Shown in pieces: positions 17,372 to 25,980 of a stretch of DNA of 64,000 nucleotides (positions within the stretch are counted from its first letter, which is position 1; each line of letters starts with the position of its first letter). Source of the DNA: Prevotella sp. UBA2739. Lineage in GTDB: Bacteria > Bacteroidota > Bacteroidia > Bacteroidales > Bacteroidaceae. The translations under genes and the position numbers were made by a program. The stretch lies in NCBI GenBank assembly GCA_002353525.1, contig DEJV01000052.1:1-64000 (forward strand). Direction: 5' to 3'. The notes under the pieces were generated by a model. The model made no database searches. It had not been told where the DNA came from and saw only the letters and a list, made by a program, of their open reading frames with translations.

Positions 17372-19420
17372 TTACTGTCGGAAGCGCGATACATCTACAT
17401 CTGCACGTCGTTTCTGTTGGTAGTTTCCAAAGTTATAGGTGAGCGAAACTCCAATTTGTCGCCAATAGCTGATACCCATACGGAACTGTTGTTTGCCGAA
17501 ATGCATCTCCGGGCTGATGCCGTTGGTTTGCAACAAGTCGTTGCCAAAGAGTTTCACGGTGAGTCGTTGTCGCATGGCCTTATAGATAAGTGCCAAGGAG
17601 AGATTGCCCGATGCGGGCAGGTCGAAAATGCCTTGAATGGCTTTCGTCCGATAGGAGCCGTTCACATGTGCCGTGAGGTTCTTGCCCAGTGCGAAGGTGT
17701 TGTTCAGATTGACCATGCCATAGACCTTTTGGCGGTCGAAAGGCAAATCGTAGAAGTCGCTGTCTTTCTCACGCGTCCACACGCCTATGATTTGGATGGT
17801 AGAATGATGACCGCCAAAGAGCGAGAACGGAGCATAAGCCATCAGTCCTGCCTGCTGCTCGAAGTCGAAGTTCAGATGGCGGTACTGCATCACCAGACGG
17901 TCTTGCCGCTGATAGCTGGTCTGTACGAAGTAACCGTCGGTACGTTGGAACCAGCCTGTTAGTTGATACTTCGAGTGGAGCAGCCAGAGAGCCCGCACCT
18001 CATAGGTCTTTGAGGGGCGCAGGTCAGGATTGCCCACAATCTCGCCGTAGCCGCCCATCGAGTAAGCCACCATTTGCTGTACTGCCCAGTATTCTGGATA
18101 GGTGCGGCTGCTCGACACGCTGAGTTGCAGCAGGTGGGGGCGTGAGAGTCGGTACTGTAGTGTGAGATTGGGGAAAGGCACCCACTCGCGGAACGCCTCG
18201 TTGTCGTAGTGCTCCATGACGAGAGAGAAGTCGAGCGAGAGCCGTTGTCCCCAATTCTTCGAAAAACCGGCATAGGTGTTGACAATTGTTTCGCGATGCC
18301 GTGAGGCACGGTTGTCGGGCACGTTGTCCACGCTGACTTCATAGTTCTGCCAACTCCGGTCAAGACTCGAGGTGAGCGAGGCTCCGTAGTTCAGCATCCA
18401 CTCGCCACCCAGCCGATGCTCTTGTTTGGCAAACAGTTTCCAACGGTTGATGCGTTGGCTGCTCTCCGTGGTGTAGTTCAGCTTCCGGTCTGTCAGTGTG
18501 CTCTCCAGCCATTGGGTCATGGGCGACTCATAGTAAGTATAGTCTGCACCCACTTTCAAATGGAAAGGCGTTTCATAGTCCAGCCTCAGGTTTTGCATCA
18601 GGTTGTGACCGTCGTAGTCGGAAAGTGATTGCACATGCCCCGTAATGTTGAGCGTGTTGCGCTTGGGTTCGTAACTGCCCGTATAGGCCAGACTGAGCAG
18701 ATGGCGATCGGACAGTTGCCAGTCGGCAGCCACCCTGTAATTGTGGGAGGTGCCATGGGCACGCGTTTGTTGCACCGTGTTCAGGTCAGACACCGAGCCG
18801 TCGCTCTGGCTGTGGTGCGACTCGTCGTCCATCCGATGATAGGATTTGCCTGCATTCATCTGGTAGGAGGCATCCACAGCCCATCGTCCACTCTTCCAGA
18901 GCAGGCTGCCCTGTCCAGTCAGCACGGTCTCGTGTTGCTGTACGCCCGCCACTTTGGCCTCGCCTTGCAACATGTCGGCCAGATTGTGCTGAAGATTCAG
19001 ATTGATGAGCTGTCCATGCACTTCGTAACGCGCTGGTGCCGAATACATGACCTCGGCATTCCTGATACGGCCCGCGGGAATGGTCTTCAGCAGCATATTG
19101 AGTTGTTCGGCGTTCATGGTGGTCACCTTCCCGTCGATGATGACGGTCACCGGGCGTCCTGCCAACGTCAGTTTTCCGTCTTGTTCGATTACGCCAGGAA
19201 GCTCCTTCAGGGCCTCAAAGGCATTGTCGGCCGCACGGTCTTTGATGATCTGCGGCAGGTCGAACACCAGTTTGCCTGCTTCGGCTTTTACTATCGGGCG
19301 CTCGCCCCTCACCATTACTTCGGGCAGCGTGTGCATCACACTGTCCATCCTCAACGAATCTTGCTGTGCATAGGCCACCATCCAAGTAGCGCTTAGTGCC
19401 AATAAAAACATTTTTTTCAT
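17372..19420 (-). CDS. TonB-dependent-type outer-membrane receptor
   Basis: A 682-residue outer-membrane protein. The ATG at 19420 gives a clean signal peptide (MKKMFLLALSATWMVAYAQQ); the longer frame to 19450 includes the promoter. Residues about 25-130 are plug-like (LPEVMVRGERPIVKAEAGKL, a TonB-box-like start) and the rest is an OMP_b-brl_3-type barrel with repeated aromatic-ended strands. It lacks the N-terminal beta-sandwich of the 8379 receptor. It is divergent from the kinase/regulator pair at 19545 with a 124-bp shared region containing an 11-bp phased operator-like array, so it is a plausible target of that regulator. Substrate unknown. Confidence 0.85.
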   Translation of the reverse strand: MKKMFLLALSATWMVAYAQQDSLRMDSVMHTLPEVMVRGERPIVKAEAGKLVFDLPQIIKDRAADNAFEALKELPGVIEQDGKLTLAGRPVTVIIDGKVTTMNAEQLNMLLKTIPAGRIRNAEVMYSAPARYEVHGQLINLNLQHNLADMLQGEAKVAGVQQHETVLTGQGSLLWKSGRWAVDASYQMNAGKSYHRMDDESHHSQSDGSVSDLNTVQQTRAHGTSHNYRVAADWQLSDRHLLSLAYTGSYEPKRNTLNITGHVQSLSDYDGHNLMQNLRLDYETPFHLKVGADYTYYESPMTQWLESTLTDRKLNYTTESSQRINRWKLFAKQEHRLGGEWMLNYGASLTSSLDRSWQNYEVSVDNVPDNRASRHRETIVNTYAGFSKNWGQRLSLDFSLVMEHYDNEAFREWVPFPNLTLQYRLSRPHLLQLSVSSSRTYPEYWAVQQMVAYSMGGYGEIVGNPDLRPSKTYEVRALWLLHSKYQLTGWFQRTDGYFVQTSYQRQDRLVMQYRHLNFDFEQQAGLMAYAPFSLFGGHHSTIQIIGVWTREKDSDFYDLPFDRQKVYGMVNLNNTFALGKNLTAHVNGSYRTKAIQGIFDLPASGNLSLALIYKAMRQRLTVKLFGNDLLQTNGISPEMHFGKQQFRMGISYWRQIGVSLTYNFGNYQQKRRADVDVSRFRQ

Positions 19421-19424
19421 CCAT

Positions 19425-19433
19425 GCAAAGGTA
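19425..19433 (-). promoter_or_regulatory. -7 box for the 17372-19420 receptor
   Basis: TACCTTTGC on the minus strand ends four bases before the ATG at 19420, again implying an almost leaderless mRNA. Confidence 0.6.
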
Positions 19434-19466
19434 TGCATGCTCTGCAGCACCGCAAAAGAAATCGGC

Positions 19467-19521
19467 TTACAGATTCTTAAGAAAAGTGTTACAAAGGCTT
19501 AACAAACCTCTTACACTTATA
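19467..19521. promoter_or_regulatory. five 11-bp phased repeats, likely response-regulator site
   Basis: Successive 11-mers start TTACA, TAAGA, TTACA, TAACA and TTACA at 19467, 19478, 19489, 19500 and 19511. OmpR-family regulators bind direct repeats of about 10-11 bp. The block lies between the divergent receptor and kinase promoters. Confidence 0.6.
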
Positions 19522-19531
19522 TAATAATATG

Positions 19532-19540
19532 TAACTTTGC
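19532..19540 (+). promoter_or_regulatory. -7 box for the kinase/regulator pair
   Basis: TAACTTTGC ends four bases before the kinase ATG at 19545. It directly follows the 11-bp phased repeats. Confidence 0.65.
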
Positions 19541-19544
19541 AGAC

Positions 19545-21002
19545 ATGAAACTGCAAATGAAAACTATGGCACTGCTGGTGGCCGTCGCGCTGGTGGGTAT
19601 CTTCTGCTATCAAGCCTAGTGGCTGGTTAAACTATATCAACGCGAGATGGCAGAGACACGGCGCATGATAGAGGATGCTGTCGATATGGCCGACAATCAG
19701 GAGACAAGCCTGCGGGTGGAGATGCTGCGAAGCGACAATCGACTGCATGGAGAAATATCGGCTTCGGCCAGTCCTTATGTTGACACAGCTTATGTGGAGA
19801 GCCGCACGCTGAAAGACACGGGGCACTCGATGCAATTTGAATTGCGGCGCCGGCAAGTAAAGCATGACCGACGCGACACCCTTTCCTCCGGCAAGGCCGC
19901 AAGCACCACCACACGTCCTAACGCCAATGCGGCCGACGGACTGGCCGGGATGGAAGAGATGGTGAAGGTGTTGCACCGTAGCATCCGATCGGGGGTGAAC
20001 CTCTTTATGAGCCCCAGCGCGCAGCGTTTCGACAGCCTTTTCACAGCACGTCTGTCTGAAAGTGGTCTCTGGCTGCCCCATTTGCTTGAGGTAATCGACG
20101 ACCACGGGATGGTGACCGACAGCATTCTTAGTGGTGACTTTGTAGTCAGTGCCCATGACGACCACTATTTCTATCCCCTTGACAATGACACGAAGGCAGC
20201 CTACCGGCTGACCTATCACCCCGTGCATAGCATCGTGCTCCACCAGATGGCAGGTATCTTGCTGGCTTCGGCGGCTATTCTGCTGGTGTTGTGTGCTGCC
20301 TTCTGGTATCTTATCCGCACCATCTTGCGGCAGAAAACACTTGATGAGATGAAGTCGGACTTCACCAACAATATCACCCACGAACTGAAGACACCTATTG
20401 CCGTGGCGTATGCTGCCAACGATGCACTGCTCAACTTCGAGGATGCGTCAGAGAAAACCAAAGCCTATCTCCGTATCTCACAAGAGCAGTTGAAGCAACT
20501 GAGCGGCATGGTGGAGCAGATATTGTCGATGAGTATGGAACGGCGCAAAACGCTCGTGGTTCATCTGGAAGATGTCGTCGTAGCGCCGCTGATGGAACAG
20601 CTGATGCAACTGCATCGGTTGAAGGCCGACAAGCCCGTCGTCTTCAGTCTCGATATTGAGCCGCAGACTCTCTGCATACAGGCCGACCGTTCTCATCTCT
20701 CGAATATGGTGAGCAACCTGCTCGACAATGCCATTAAGTATTCTAAAGACGAGGCCTTTGTGACCATCCGTTGTCGCAAAGGACTCATCGAGGTGACCGA
20801 CAAGGGCATCGGTATCCCAGAAGCGGCTCTCGGGCATATCTTCGAGAAATTCTACCGGGTGCCCCAGGGCAATCGTCACGATGTAAAAGGCTATGGGCTG
20901 GGACTTTATTACGTGAAGTGCATGATGGAGAAACATGGAGGACGTGTGGAAGCAGAAAGCACAGAACAAGGAACGACAATCAGACTGATATGGAACGCAT
21001 AA
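19545..21002 (+). pseudogene. sensor histidine kinase interrupted by an in-frame amber codon
   Basis: From the ATG at 19545 the frame encodes 24 residues of a first membrane segment (MKLQMKTMALLVAVALVGIF, then CYQA), then TAG at 19617-19619, then WLVKLYQREMAETRR and an open frame to 21002. Bacteroidete kinases commonly read QAYWL here, so a Tyr codon has probably become TAG. The rest is intact: periplasmic region, second membrane segment (about 20245-20315), H-box NNITHELKTPIAVAY, N-box LLDNAIKYS, and G-boxes VTDKGIGIP and KGYGLGLYY. Restart at ATG 19647 would give a 451-residue protein lacking the first membrane segment. Read-through, sequencing error or true loss cannot be told apart here. 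Confidence 0.8.
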
Positions 21003-21685
21003 GAGTATTGTTGGTAGAAGATGAGCATACGCTGGCTATGATCATCAAAGACACGCTGGAGCCACAAGGCTTCGACATCACGACGGCCAAGAACGGCGAA
21101 GAAGGGATGCGGCTGTTTTTTGAACAGAAGCCACAGGTGCTGGTAGCCGACGTGATGATGCCGCGCATGGATGGTTTCGAGATGGTGCGGCGCATTCGGC
21201 AGACCGACCGGCATACACCCGTGTTGTTCCTTACAGCCCGTTCGGCCATGAACGACGTGGTGCAGGGTTTTGAACTGGGTGCCAACGACTACCTGAAAAA
21301 GCCTTTTGGAATGCAGGAACTGATGGTCCGCATCAAGGCCTTATGTGGAGCTTTCAAAGCACCTGCGGCCGATGTCACGGACACACGGGGCGAATGGCAG
21401 CAGGTGGGACAATATCTCTTCAACGCAACCATGCAACGGTTGGAGTTTGCTGGCAAAGGTGTCACCCTTTCCTATCGGGAATCAGAGATATTGCGCCGTC
21501 TGATAGACAATCGGAATGCGGTGGTCAATACACAGAACATTCTGTTGGAATTGTGGGGTGACGATACTTTCTTCAACACCCGTTCCCTGCAAGTCTTCAT
21601 CACCCGTCTCCGCCATCGCCTTTCGTCCGACCCGTCGTTGCGCATTGTCAATGTGCGCGGAATCGGCTATAAGTTAATAGACTAA
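20990..21685 (+). CDS. OmpR-family response regulator
   Basis: A 231-residue cytoplasmic DNA-binding regulator. Receiver domain 1-120 with phosphoacceptor D54 (LVADVMMPRMDG), T82 and K104 (KKPF). The C-terminal winged helix (about 135-231) ends VNVRGIGYKLID as in OmpR/PhoB proteins. The ATG at 20990 overlaps the end of the kinase gene by 13 bases, indicating translational coupling. The likely binding site is the 11-bp phased array at 19467-19521. The regulator is intact although its kinase is interrupted. Confidence 0.93.
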   Translation: MERIRVLLVEDEHTLAMIIKDTLEPQGFDITTAKNGEEGMRLFFEQKPQVLVADVMMPRMDGFEMVRRIRQTDRHTPVLFLTARSAMNDVVQGFELGANDYLKKPFGMQELMVRIKALCGAFKAPAADVTDTRGEWQQVGQYLFNATMQRLEFAGKGVTLSYRESEILRRLIDNRNAVVNTQNILLELWGDDTFFNTRSLQVFITRLRHRLSSDPSLRIVNVRGIGYKLID

Positions 21686-21735
21686 AAGCCCAGAGGGATT
21701 GGCGCTAGGCTAGTTGACAGGATTTTTTAGTTTTT

Positions 21736-21783
21736 TCGATATGTCGATATCTCGATATGTCGATATTTCGATGTTTCGATGTA
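21736..21783. repeat. six 8-bp units of type TCGATATN
   Basis: Six head-to-tail octamers (TCGATATG, TCGATATC, TCGATATG, TCGATATT, TCGATGTT, TCGATGTA) in the otherwise AT-rich 263-bp gap between the response regulator and menD. The units are individually near-palindromic. No gene is seen in 21686-21948. Confidence 0.8.
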
Positions 21784-21936
21784 ACTGTGTGAAAATTACT
21801 AATTCTGTTTCGGAAATGAAAAGAAAAGCAAGCTTTCTTGATGCATTTCGCTCTGCTTTTCGTGATTTTGGCTTCGCCGAACTTACTAAGCACTCGGAAA
21901 AGTTCAAATAAATTTGGCTTCCCCCTTGTTTTTTCG

Positions 21937-21945
21937 TAATTTTGC
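21937..21945 (+). promoter_or_regulatory. promoter of menD
   Basis: TAATTTTGC ends three bases before the menD ATG. A TTTG at 21913-21916, 20 bases upstream, fits the bacteroidete -33 element. The transcript would be leaderless or nearly so. Confidence 0.7.
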
Positions 21946-21948
21946 AGC

Positions 21949-23514
21949 ATGTTCTGTAACAAAGAGAATGTGAATATCCTGACGGCTTTGCTAGCCAGTC
22001 ATGGGGTGGGGCACGCCGTGGTGTGCCCGGGCAGCCGTAATGCTCCCATCGTGCATAACTTGAATGAGTGTCCCGGCATACAGTGCTATGCCGTCACCGA
22101 TGAGCGGTCGGCGGGCTTCTATGCGCTGGGGATGGCCCAGACGTTGCACCAAACGGTGGCCGTATGCGTGACCAGCGGTACGGCTCTGCTCAATCTGGCT
22201 CCTGCCGTGGCGGAAGCCTACTATCAGCATGTCCCCCTGTTGGTGATCTCGGCCGACCGGCCAAAGCAATGGATTGACCAGCTGGACGGCCAGACGCTGC
22301 CACAGGCAGATGCCCTGGGACGTTTTGTGCGGAAGGCTGTCACCCTGCCCGAGCCAGCCAACGACGAGGAACGATGGTACTGCAACCGACTGGTGAACGA
22401 AGCATTGGTGGAAACAACGCATCGGGGCTTTGGCCCGGTGCACATCAATGTGCCCATCAGCGAGCCTTTGTTTGAGTTCACCACCGAGAGGCTTCCCGAC
22501 GAGCGGGAGATAGAGATGATTTCGGCCGACATGTCGAACGCCACGCTCAGCCATTTGGTCCGTACCTTTATGTATGGCAAGCGGCCCTTGCTCATCGACG
22601 GCCAGCCCATGAACCCGAACCTCGACGAGGCGGTGTGGCTGGTGGGCGACGACGAGCGTTACGTGCCCGACTTGGTGGTATATATCGGTGGATCGATTGT
22701 CAGCAAGCGCGTGAAACGCTTCTTGCGGAAAGCGAAAGAGACGTGGGTGGTGAACGATAGGGGTGAGGTGACCGACACGTTCATGAATCTGACGAAAGTG
22801 TTAGAGGGCGACGGGGCGGTGGCTGCCGACCAGCTGCGGTTCCTTCACGAGCAAGACGCGCATCCGTTTGTAGCCCAGTGGGACCGTTTGCTCGATCGTG
22901 TGCGGTTGTATGCCGACCACTACGAGCCTGACTACTCGCAAATGGCGGCTGTGAAATATTTTGAGCAGAAACAGCAGGGAGGCATCATTCATTATGCCAA
23001 CAGCATGTCGGTGCGTCTGGCCAATATCTTTGCGCGTCATGCCATCTGCTGCAATCGCGGAGTGAACGGGATTGAGGGTTCGCTGTCTACGGCAGCAGGA
23101 GCCTCGGTGGTCAGCAACGAACGGGTGTACTGTGTGACGGGCGACTTGAGCTTCTTCTACGATCAGAATGCGCTGTGGAACCAAAATCTGCGTGGCAATT
23201 TCCGCATTCTGCTGTTGAATAATGGCAAGGGAGGCATCTTCCATCTGCTGAGGGGATTGGAGCAGAGTGGTGCCCGCGACCGGTATGTGGCAGCCGAGCA
23301 CTGCACCACGGCCGAAGGCATTTGCCGGCAAAACCATGTTGCCTACATGTGTGCCACCAACATGGACGAGATGCAACAGGGCATCGACCAACTGCTGGCG
23401 ATGGACAGCGAGCGGCCAGTGCTGCTAGAGGTGATGACCGATGCTACTGCCGACGAACGAGTCTTTAAAGATTATTACCACAGACTGAAAGACATTTCCA
23501 TTACTGTGGATTGA
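21949..23514 (+). CDS. menD: 2-succinyl-5-enolpyruvyl-6-hydroxy-3-cyclohexene-1-carboxylate synthase
   Basis: Thiamine-diphosphate enzyme joining isochorismate and 2-oxoglutarate at the entry to menaquinone synthesis. The 521-residue protein has the N-terminal CPGSRNAP signature, ISADRPK, and the ThDP/Mg region GDLSFFYDQNALWNQ with LLNNGKGGIF. It is slightly shorter than average. It is 15 kb from menB-menC-menE and alone; isochorismate synthase (menF), menH and menA are not in the window. Its 3' end continues into degenerate copies of its last codons up to about 23580. Confidence 0.95.
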   Translation: MFCNKENVNILTALLASHGVGHAVVCPGSRNAPIVHNLNECPGIQCYAVTDERSAGFYALGMAQTLHQTVAVCVTSGTALLNLAPAVAEAYYQHVPLLVISADRPKQWIDQLDGQTLPQADALGRFVRKAVTLPEPANDEERWYCNRLVNEALVETTHRGFGPVHINVPISEPLFEFTTERLPDEREIEMISADMSNATLSHLVRTFMYGKRPLLIDGQPMNPNLDEAVWLVGDDERYVPDLVVYIGGSIVSKRVKRFLRKAKETWVVNDRGEVTDTFMNLTKVLEGDGAVAADQLRFLHEQDAHPFVAQWDRLLDRVRLYADHYEPDYSQMAAVKYFEQKQQGGIIHYANSMSVRLANIFARHAICCNRGVNGIEGSLSTAAGASVVSNERVYCVTGDLSFFYDQNALWNQNLRGNFRILLLNNGKGGIFHLLRGLEQSGARDRYVAAEHCTTAEGICRQNHVAYMCATNMDEMQQGIDQLLAMDSERPVLLEVMTDATADERVFKDYYHRLKDISITVD

Positions 23515-23548
23515 AAGACAGTCCTATGACTATAGACTGAAAAATATT

Positions 23549-23587
23549 CCCATCACTGCAGACTGAAAGACACTCTGAAGTGATGGG
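23549..23587. terminator. hairpin between convergent menD and queF
   Basis: A perfect 9-bp stem (CCCATCACT at 23549-23557 with 23579-23587) has a 21-base loop. It lies in a stretch where variants of 'agactgaaagacatt' recur from the menD 3' end (about 23485, 23534, 23570). No clear T-run. Confidence 0.45.
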
Positions 23588-23600
23588 CGGTCATAGGTGC

Positions 23601-24065
23601 TTAAAAGTGATGATGCAGCATGCGCTCTTCGGCCATTCGCTCGTATTTCGTACCGGGACGGCCGTAGTTGGCATAGGGGTAGATGCTGATGCCACCGCGT
23701 GGTGTGAACAGTCCGATGACCTCGATGTACTTCGGATCCATCAGTTTGATGAGGTCTTTCATGATGGTGTTCACACAGTCTTCGTGGAAATCGCCGTGGT
23801 TGCGGAAACTAAACAAATAGAGTTTCAGACTTTTGCTCTCCACCATGCGCTGGTCGGGCAGATACATAATCTTGATTTCTGCAAAGTCGGGCTGTCCGGT
23901 GATAGGACAGAGAGAGGTGAACTCGGGGCAGTTGAACTGCACCCAGTAGTCGTTCTCAGGATGTTTGTTCTGGAATGTCTCCAGCACCTCTGGAGCATAG
24001 TTGCTTGCATATTCTGTTTTCTTGCCTAAGGCGTGCAGTCCTTCTTTCTCGCGAGTATCAGTCAT
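23601..24065 (-). CDS. queF: NADPH-dependent 7-cyano-7-deazaguanine reductase
   Basis: Reduces preQ0 to preQ1 for queuosine in tRNA. This is the short, unimodular T-fold form (154 residues). Catalytic Cys53 ([11 protein letters not shown]) and Asp60 lie where expected, and ESKSLKLY holds the substrate-binding Glu. Cytoplasmic. It starts 21 bases after the cation exchanger gene, so the two are probably co-transcribed. No preQ1 riboswitch-like structure was recognised upstream. Confidence 0.96.
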   Translation of the reverse strand: MTDTREKEGLHALGKKTEYASNYAPEVLETFQNKHPENDYWVQFNCPEFTSLCPITGQPDFAEIKIMYLPDQRMVESKSLKLYLFSFRNHGDFHEDCVNTIMKDLIKLMDPKYIEVIGLFTPRGGISIYPYANYGRPGTKYERMAEERMLHHHF

Positions 24066-24086
24066 TGTTGTGATTTTTTGTAGATA

Positions 24087-25031
24087 CTATGCCGTGAGGA
24101 TGGCATCTAATACTAGTTTACACATATAACCGACAAAGCAAATTGTCAGTAACGCTCCTTCCCATCGCTCAACCTTGAACTTGGTGAACGAGAAGAACCA
24201 GAGCATAACCACACTGATGAGCATGACCGACATGTCGACAATGGTGATGCCCTGCATCTGCATCGGACAGATAAGGCCGGTGATGCCGAGAATCATCAGG
24301 ATGTTGAACACGTTAGAGCCGATGACATTACCTATGGCGATGGCGCTCTTACCTTTACGGGCAGCCACCACGCTCGTTGCCAACTCGGGCAGCGAAGTAC
24401 CGCCAGCCACCACGGTCAGACCTACAACGGCCTCGGATACGCCCAGCGAGATGGCCACCTGCGAGGCAGCCTCTACGAAAAGGTTACTACCGCCAATGAG
24501 GCAGGCCAGGCCCAGGGCAATGAAACAAACCGACTTCAGCACGCTGTAGTCTTTCTTCTCTTCCTCTTCGCTGTTCTCGTCTCCCTCTTTGGCCATTTTC
24601 AACGTATACATCATGAAACCCAGGAAGCATGCAAACAAAATGGCGGCATCGAGGCGCGAGATGTTTTTGTCTAATGTCATGACGGCGAGCAGCACCGAGG
24701 CCAGAACGGCAAACGGAATATCTTTTTTCACCGTCGACTTGGAAATCACCATGGGCGCAACCATGGCTGCTACACCCACAATGAGCATGGCATTGAAAAT
24801 GTTACTTCCCACTACGTTACCCACAGCCAGGTCGGGTGTGCCCTTGATGGCCGACACAAGGCTGACAAACAACTCTGGAGCACTTGTTCCCATGGCCACA
24901 ATGGTGAGACCAATCACAATCTGCGGAATATTCATGCGCTGTGCCAACGCTACAGCGCCATCGGTCATACGGTCTGCTCCCCAGAGCACAAGGATGACCC
25001 CTACGATAATCAAAACTATATTCAAAAGCAT
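24087..25031 (-). CDS. Ca2+/cation antiporter (CaCA family, YrbG-like)
   Basis: A 314-residue inner-membrane protein with ten to eleven predicted membrane segments and the two inverted alpha repeats that mark the family: GTSAPELFVSL in the first half and GGTSLPELATSVV in the second. An acidic loop (EEEEKKD near the middle) separates the halves. It probably exchanges Ca2+ for Na+ or H+; ion specificity cannot be read. Upstream gene of queF. Confidence 0.92.
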   Translation of the reverse strand: MLLNIVLIIVGVILVLWGADRMTDGAVALAQRMNIPQIVIGLTIVAMGTSAPELFVSLVSAIKGTPDLAVGNVVGSNIFNAMLIVGVAAMVAPMVISKSTVKKDIPFAVLASVLLAVMTLDKNISRLDAAILFACFLGFMMYTLKMAKEGDENSEEEEKKDYSVLKSVCFIALGLACLIGGSNLFVEAASQVAISLGVSEAVVGLTVVAGGTSLPELATSVVAARKGKSAIAIGNVIGSNVFNILMILGITGLICPMQMQGITIVDMSVMLISVVMLWFFSFTKFKVERWEGALLTICFVGYMCKLVLDAILTA

Positions 25032-25038
25032 AACGGGG

Positions 25039-25047
25039 ACAAAATTA
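25039..25047 (-). promoter_or_regulatory. -7 box for the cation exchanger
   Basis: The minus strand reads TAATTTTGT, ending seven bases before the ATG at 25031. It directly follows the hsp20 terminator T-run. Confidence 0.5.
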
Positions 25048-25082
25048 CAAAAAAATCCCCAAACATTCTCATGCTCGGGGAT
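25048..25082 (-). terminator. intrinsic terminator downstream of hsp20
   Basis: On the minus strand ATCCCC (25082-25077) pairs with GGGGAT (25060-25055) across a 16-base loop, followed by seven T. It insulates the exchanger-queF unit from hsp20. The stretch 25083-25206 shows nothing else. Confidence 0.75.
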
Positions 25083-25206
25083 AAAAATCTAACAATCACA
25101 CAATTAATTATCAACTATTCATCTATTGTAACCCTAAAAACACATTCTTTTTACCTGAAAAACTAACCTATTGAGATATCTTTTTTGTTGAGGGTGGCCG
25201 GGCAGA

Positions 25207-25638
25207 TTAGCCCACGGTAATCTGACGGGCAACCTTCACTTCCTCCTTTACAATCTTTGGCAAGTCGATGGTCAGCACACCGTCGGCCACACTGGCTGCT
25301 ATCTTCTCCTTGTCTACATCCTCGGGCAGAAGCAGTGTCTGCTCAAACTTCGAGTACGAGAACTCGCGGCGCAGGTAACGGGCCTTCTTGTCTTCCTCCT
25401 TTTTCTCGTGTTTGCTTTCCATCTTAATCACCAGGTTGCCCTCGTGGTTGATGTTCACGTCGAAATCTTCTTTCTTCATGCCAGGAGCGGCAAGTTCTAC
25501 CTTATATTCTTTGTCGTCTTCTAAGACGTTGATGGCCGGTGCAGTGGCATTGGCTTTCGGCATAAAGTCGCTGTTGAACAAGTCGTTGAACACTTCCGGC
25601 AGCCATGAATCTCTACGAATGTTTGGATAATACATCAT
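25207..25638 (-). CDS. small heat shock protein Hsp20
   Basis: A 143-residue alpha-crystallin-type holdase chaperone. N-terminal arm 1-33, alpha-crystallin domain about 34-135 (PAINVLEDDKEYKVELAAPGM ... GVLTIDLPK without the usual strong C-terminal IxI), C-terminal ITVG. Unlike most genes here it has a canonical Shine-Dalgarno (AGGAGGT seven bases before the ATG). A 13-bp perfect inverted repeat lies just upstream of its apparent -7 box (TATGTTTGT, minus, 25748-25740), pointing to stress control. Confidence 0.94.
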   Translation of the reverse strand: MMYYPNIRRDSWLPEVFNDLFNSDFMPKANATAPAINVLEDDKEYKVELAAPGMKKEDFDVNINHEGNLVIKMESKHEKKEEDKKARYLRREFSYSKFEQTLLLPEDVDKEKIAASVADGVLTIDLPKIVKEEVKVARQITVG

Positions 25639-25645
25639 AATTGTT

Positions 25646-25652
25646 ACCTCCT
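25646..25652 (-). promoter_or_regulatory. strong Shine-Dalgarno of hsp20
   Basis: The minus strand reads AGGAGGT seven bases before ATG 25638. This is exceptional in a window where most starts have none. Confidence 0.75.
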
Positions 25653-25763
25653 GTTTTTTATTGTTTTTTATTTGTTGTTGTTTTAATTTTCAGAGCCTCT
25701 GCCCGTCTTTGGGTTTCGGCTTCACTATCTCTTTTTGCAACAAACATACCAATGCGAAAATAG

Positions 25764-25798
25764 CGACAGGTTGTCACTTTTTGTATGACAACCTGTCG
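25764..25798. promoter_or_regulatory. 13-bp inverted repeat upstream of hsp20
   Basis: CGACAGGTTGTCA (25764-25776) is repeated inverted at 25786-25798 with a nine-base spacer. It covers the region from about -22 to -57 relative to an inferred start site. The geometry (long half-sites, nine-base spacer) is like the CIRCE operator but the sequence differs. Confidence 0.65.
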
Positions 25799-25821
25799 TT
25801 ATTACGGTCATTTTTATCGAG

Positions 25822-25973
25822 GGTACGAAGGTACGTGGGTGCGAGGGTACGAGATTAGTCTCGACTATCGAAATCTTTTGAAGTAGGCACTCATGGAGAA
25901 AAGGGTATTCTCGTACCCACGTACCTTCGTACCCCCGAAAAGGCGTACCCACGTACCTTCGTACCCTCGCACC
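25822..25973. repeat. octamer-armed hairpin element, copy D
   Basis: The left arm is four units (25822-25853) and the core is 56 bp. The right arm is duplicated: CTCGTACC-type units at 25910-25933, a degenerate 16-base bridge, then another run to 25973. The right end is seven bases from the GH3 stop on the minus strand. Confidence 0.92.
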
Positions 25974-25980
25974 TAAAAAC

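Noticed and set aside
19617..19619. TAG as a pyrrolysine or otherwise recoded codon
   Set aside because: No pyrrolysine genes or recoding structure are visible, and the site is a membrane segment where Tyr is usual.
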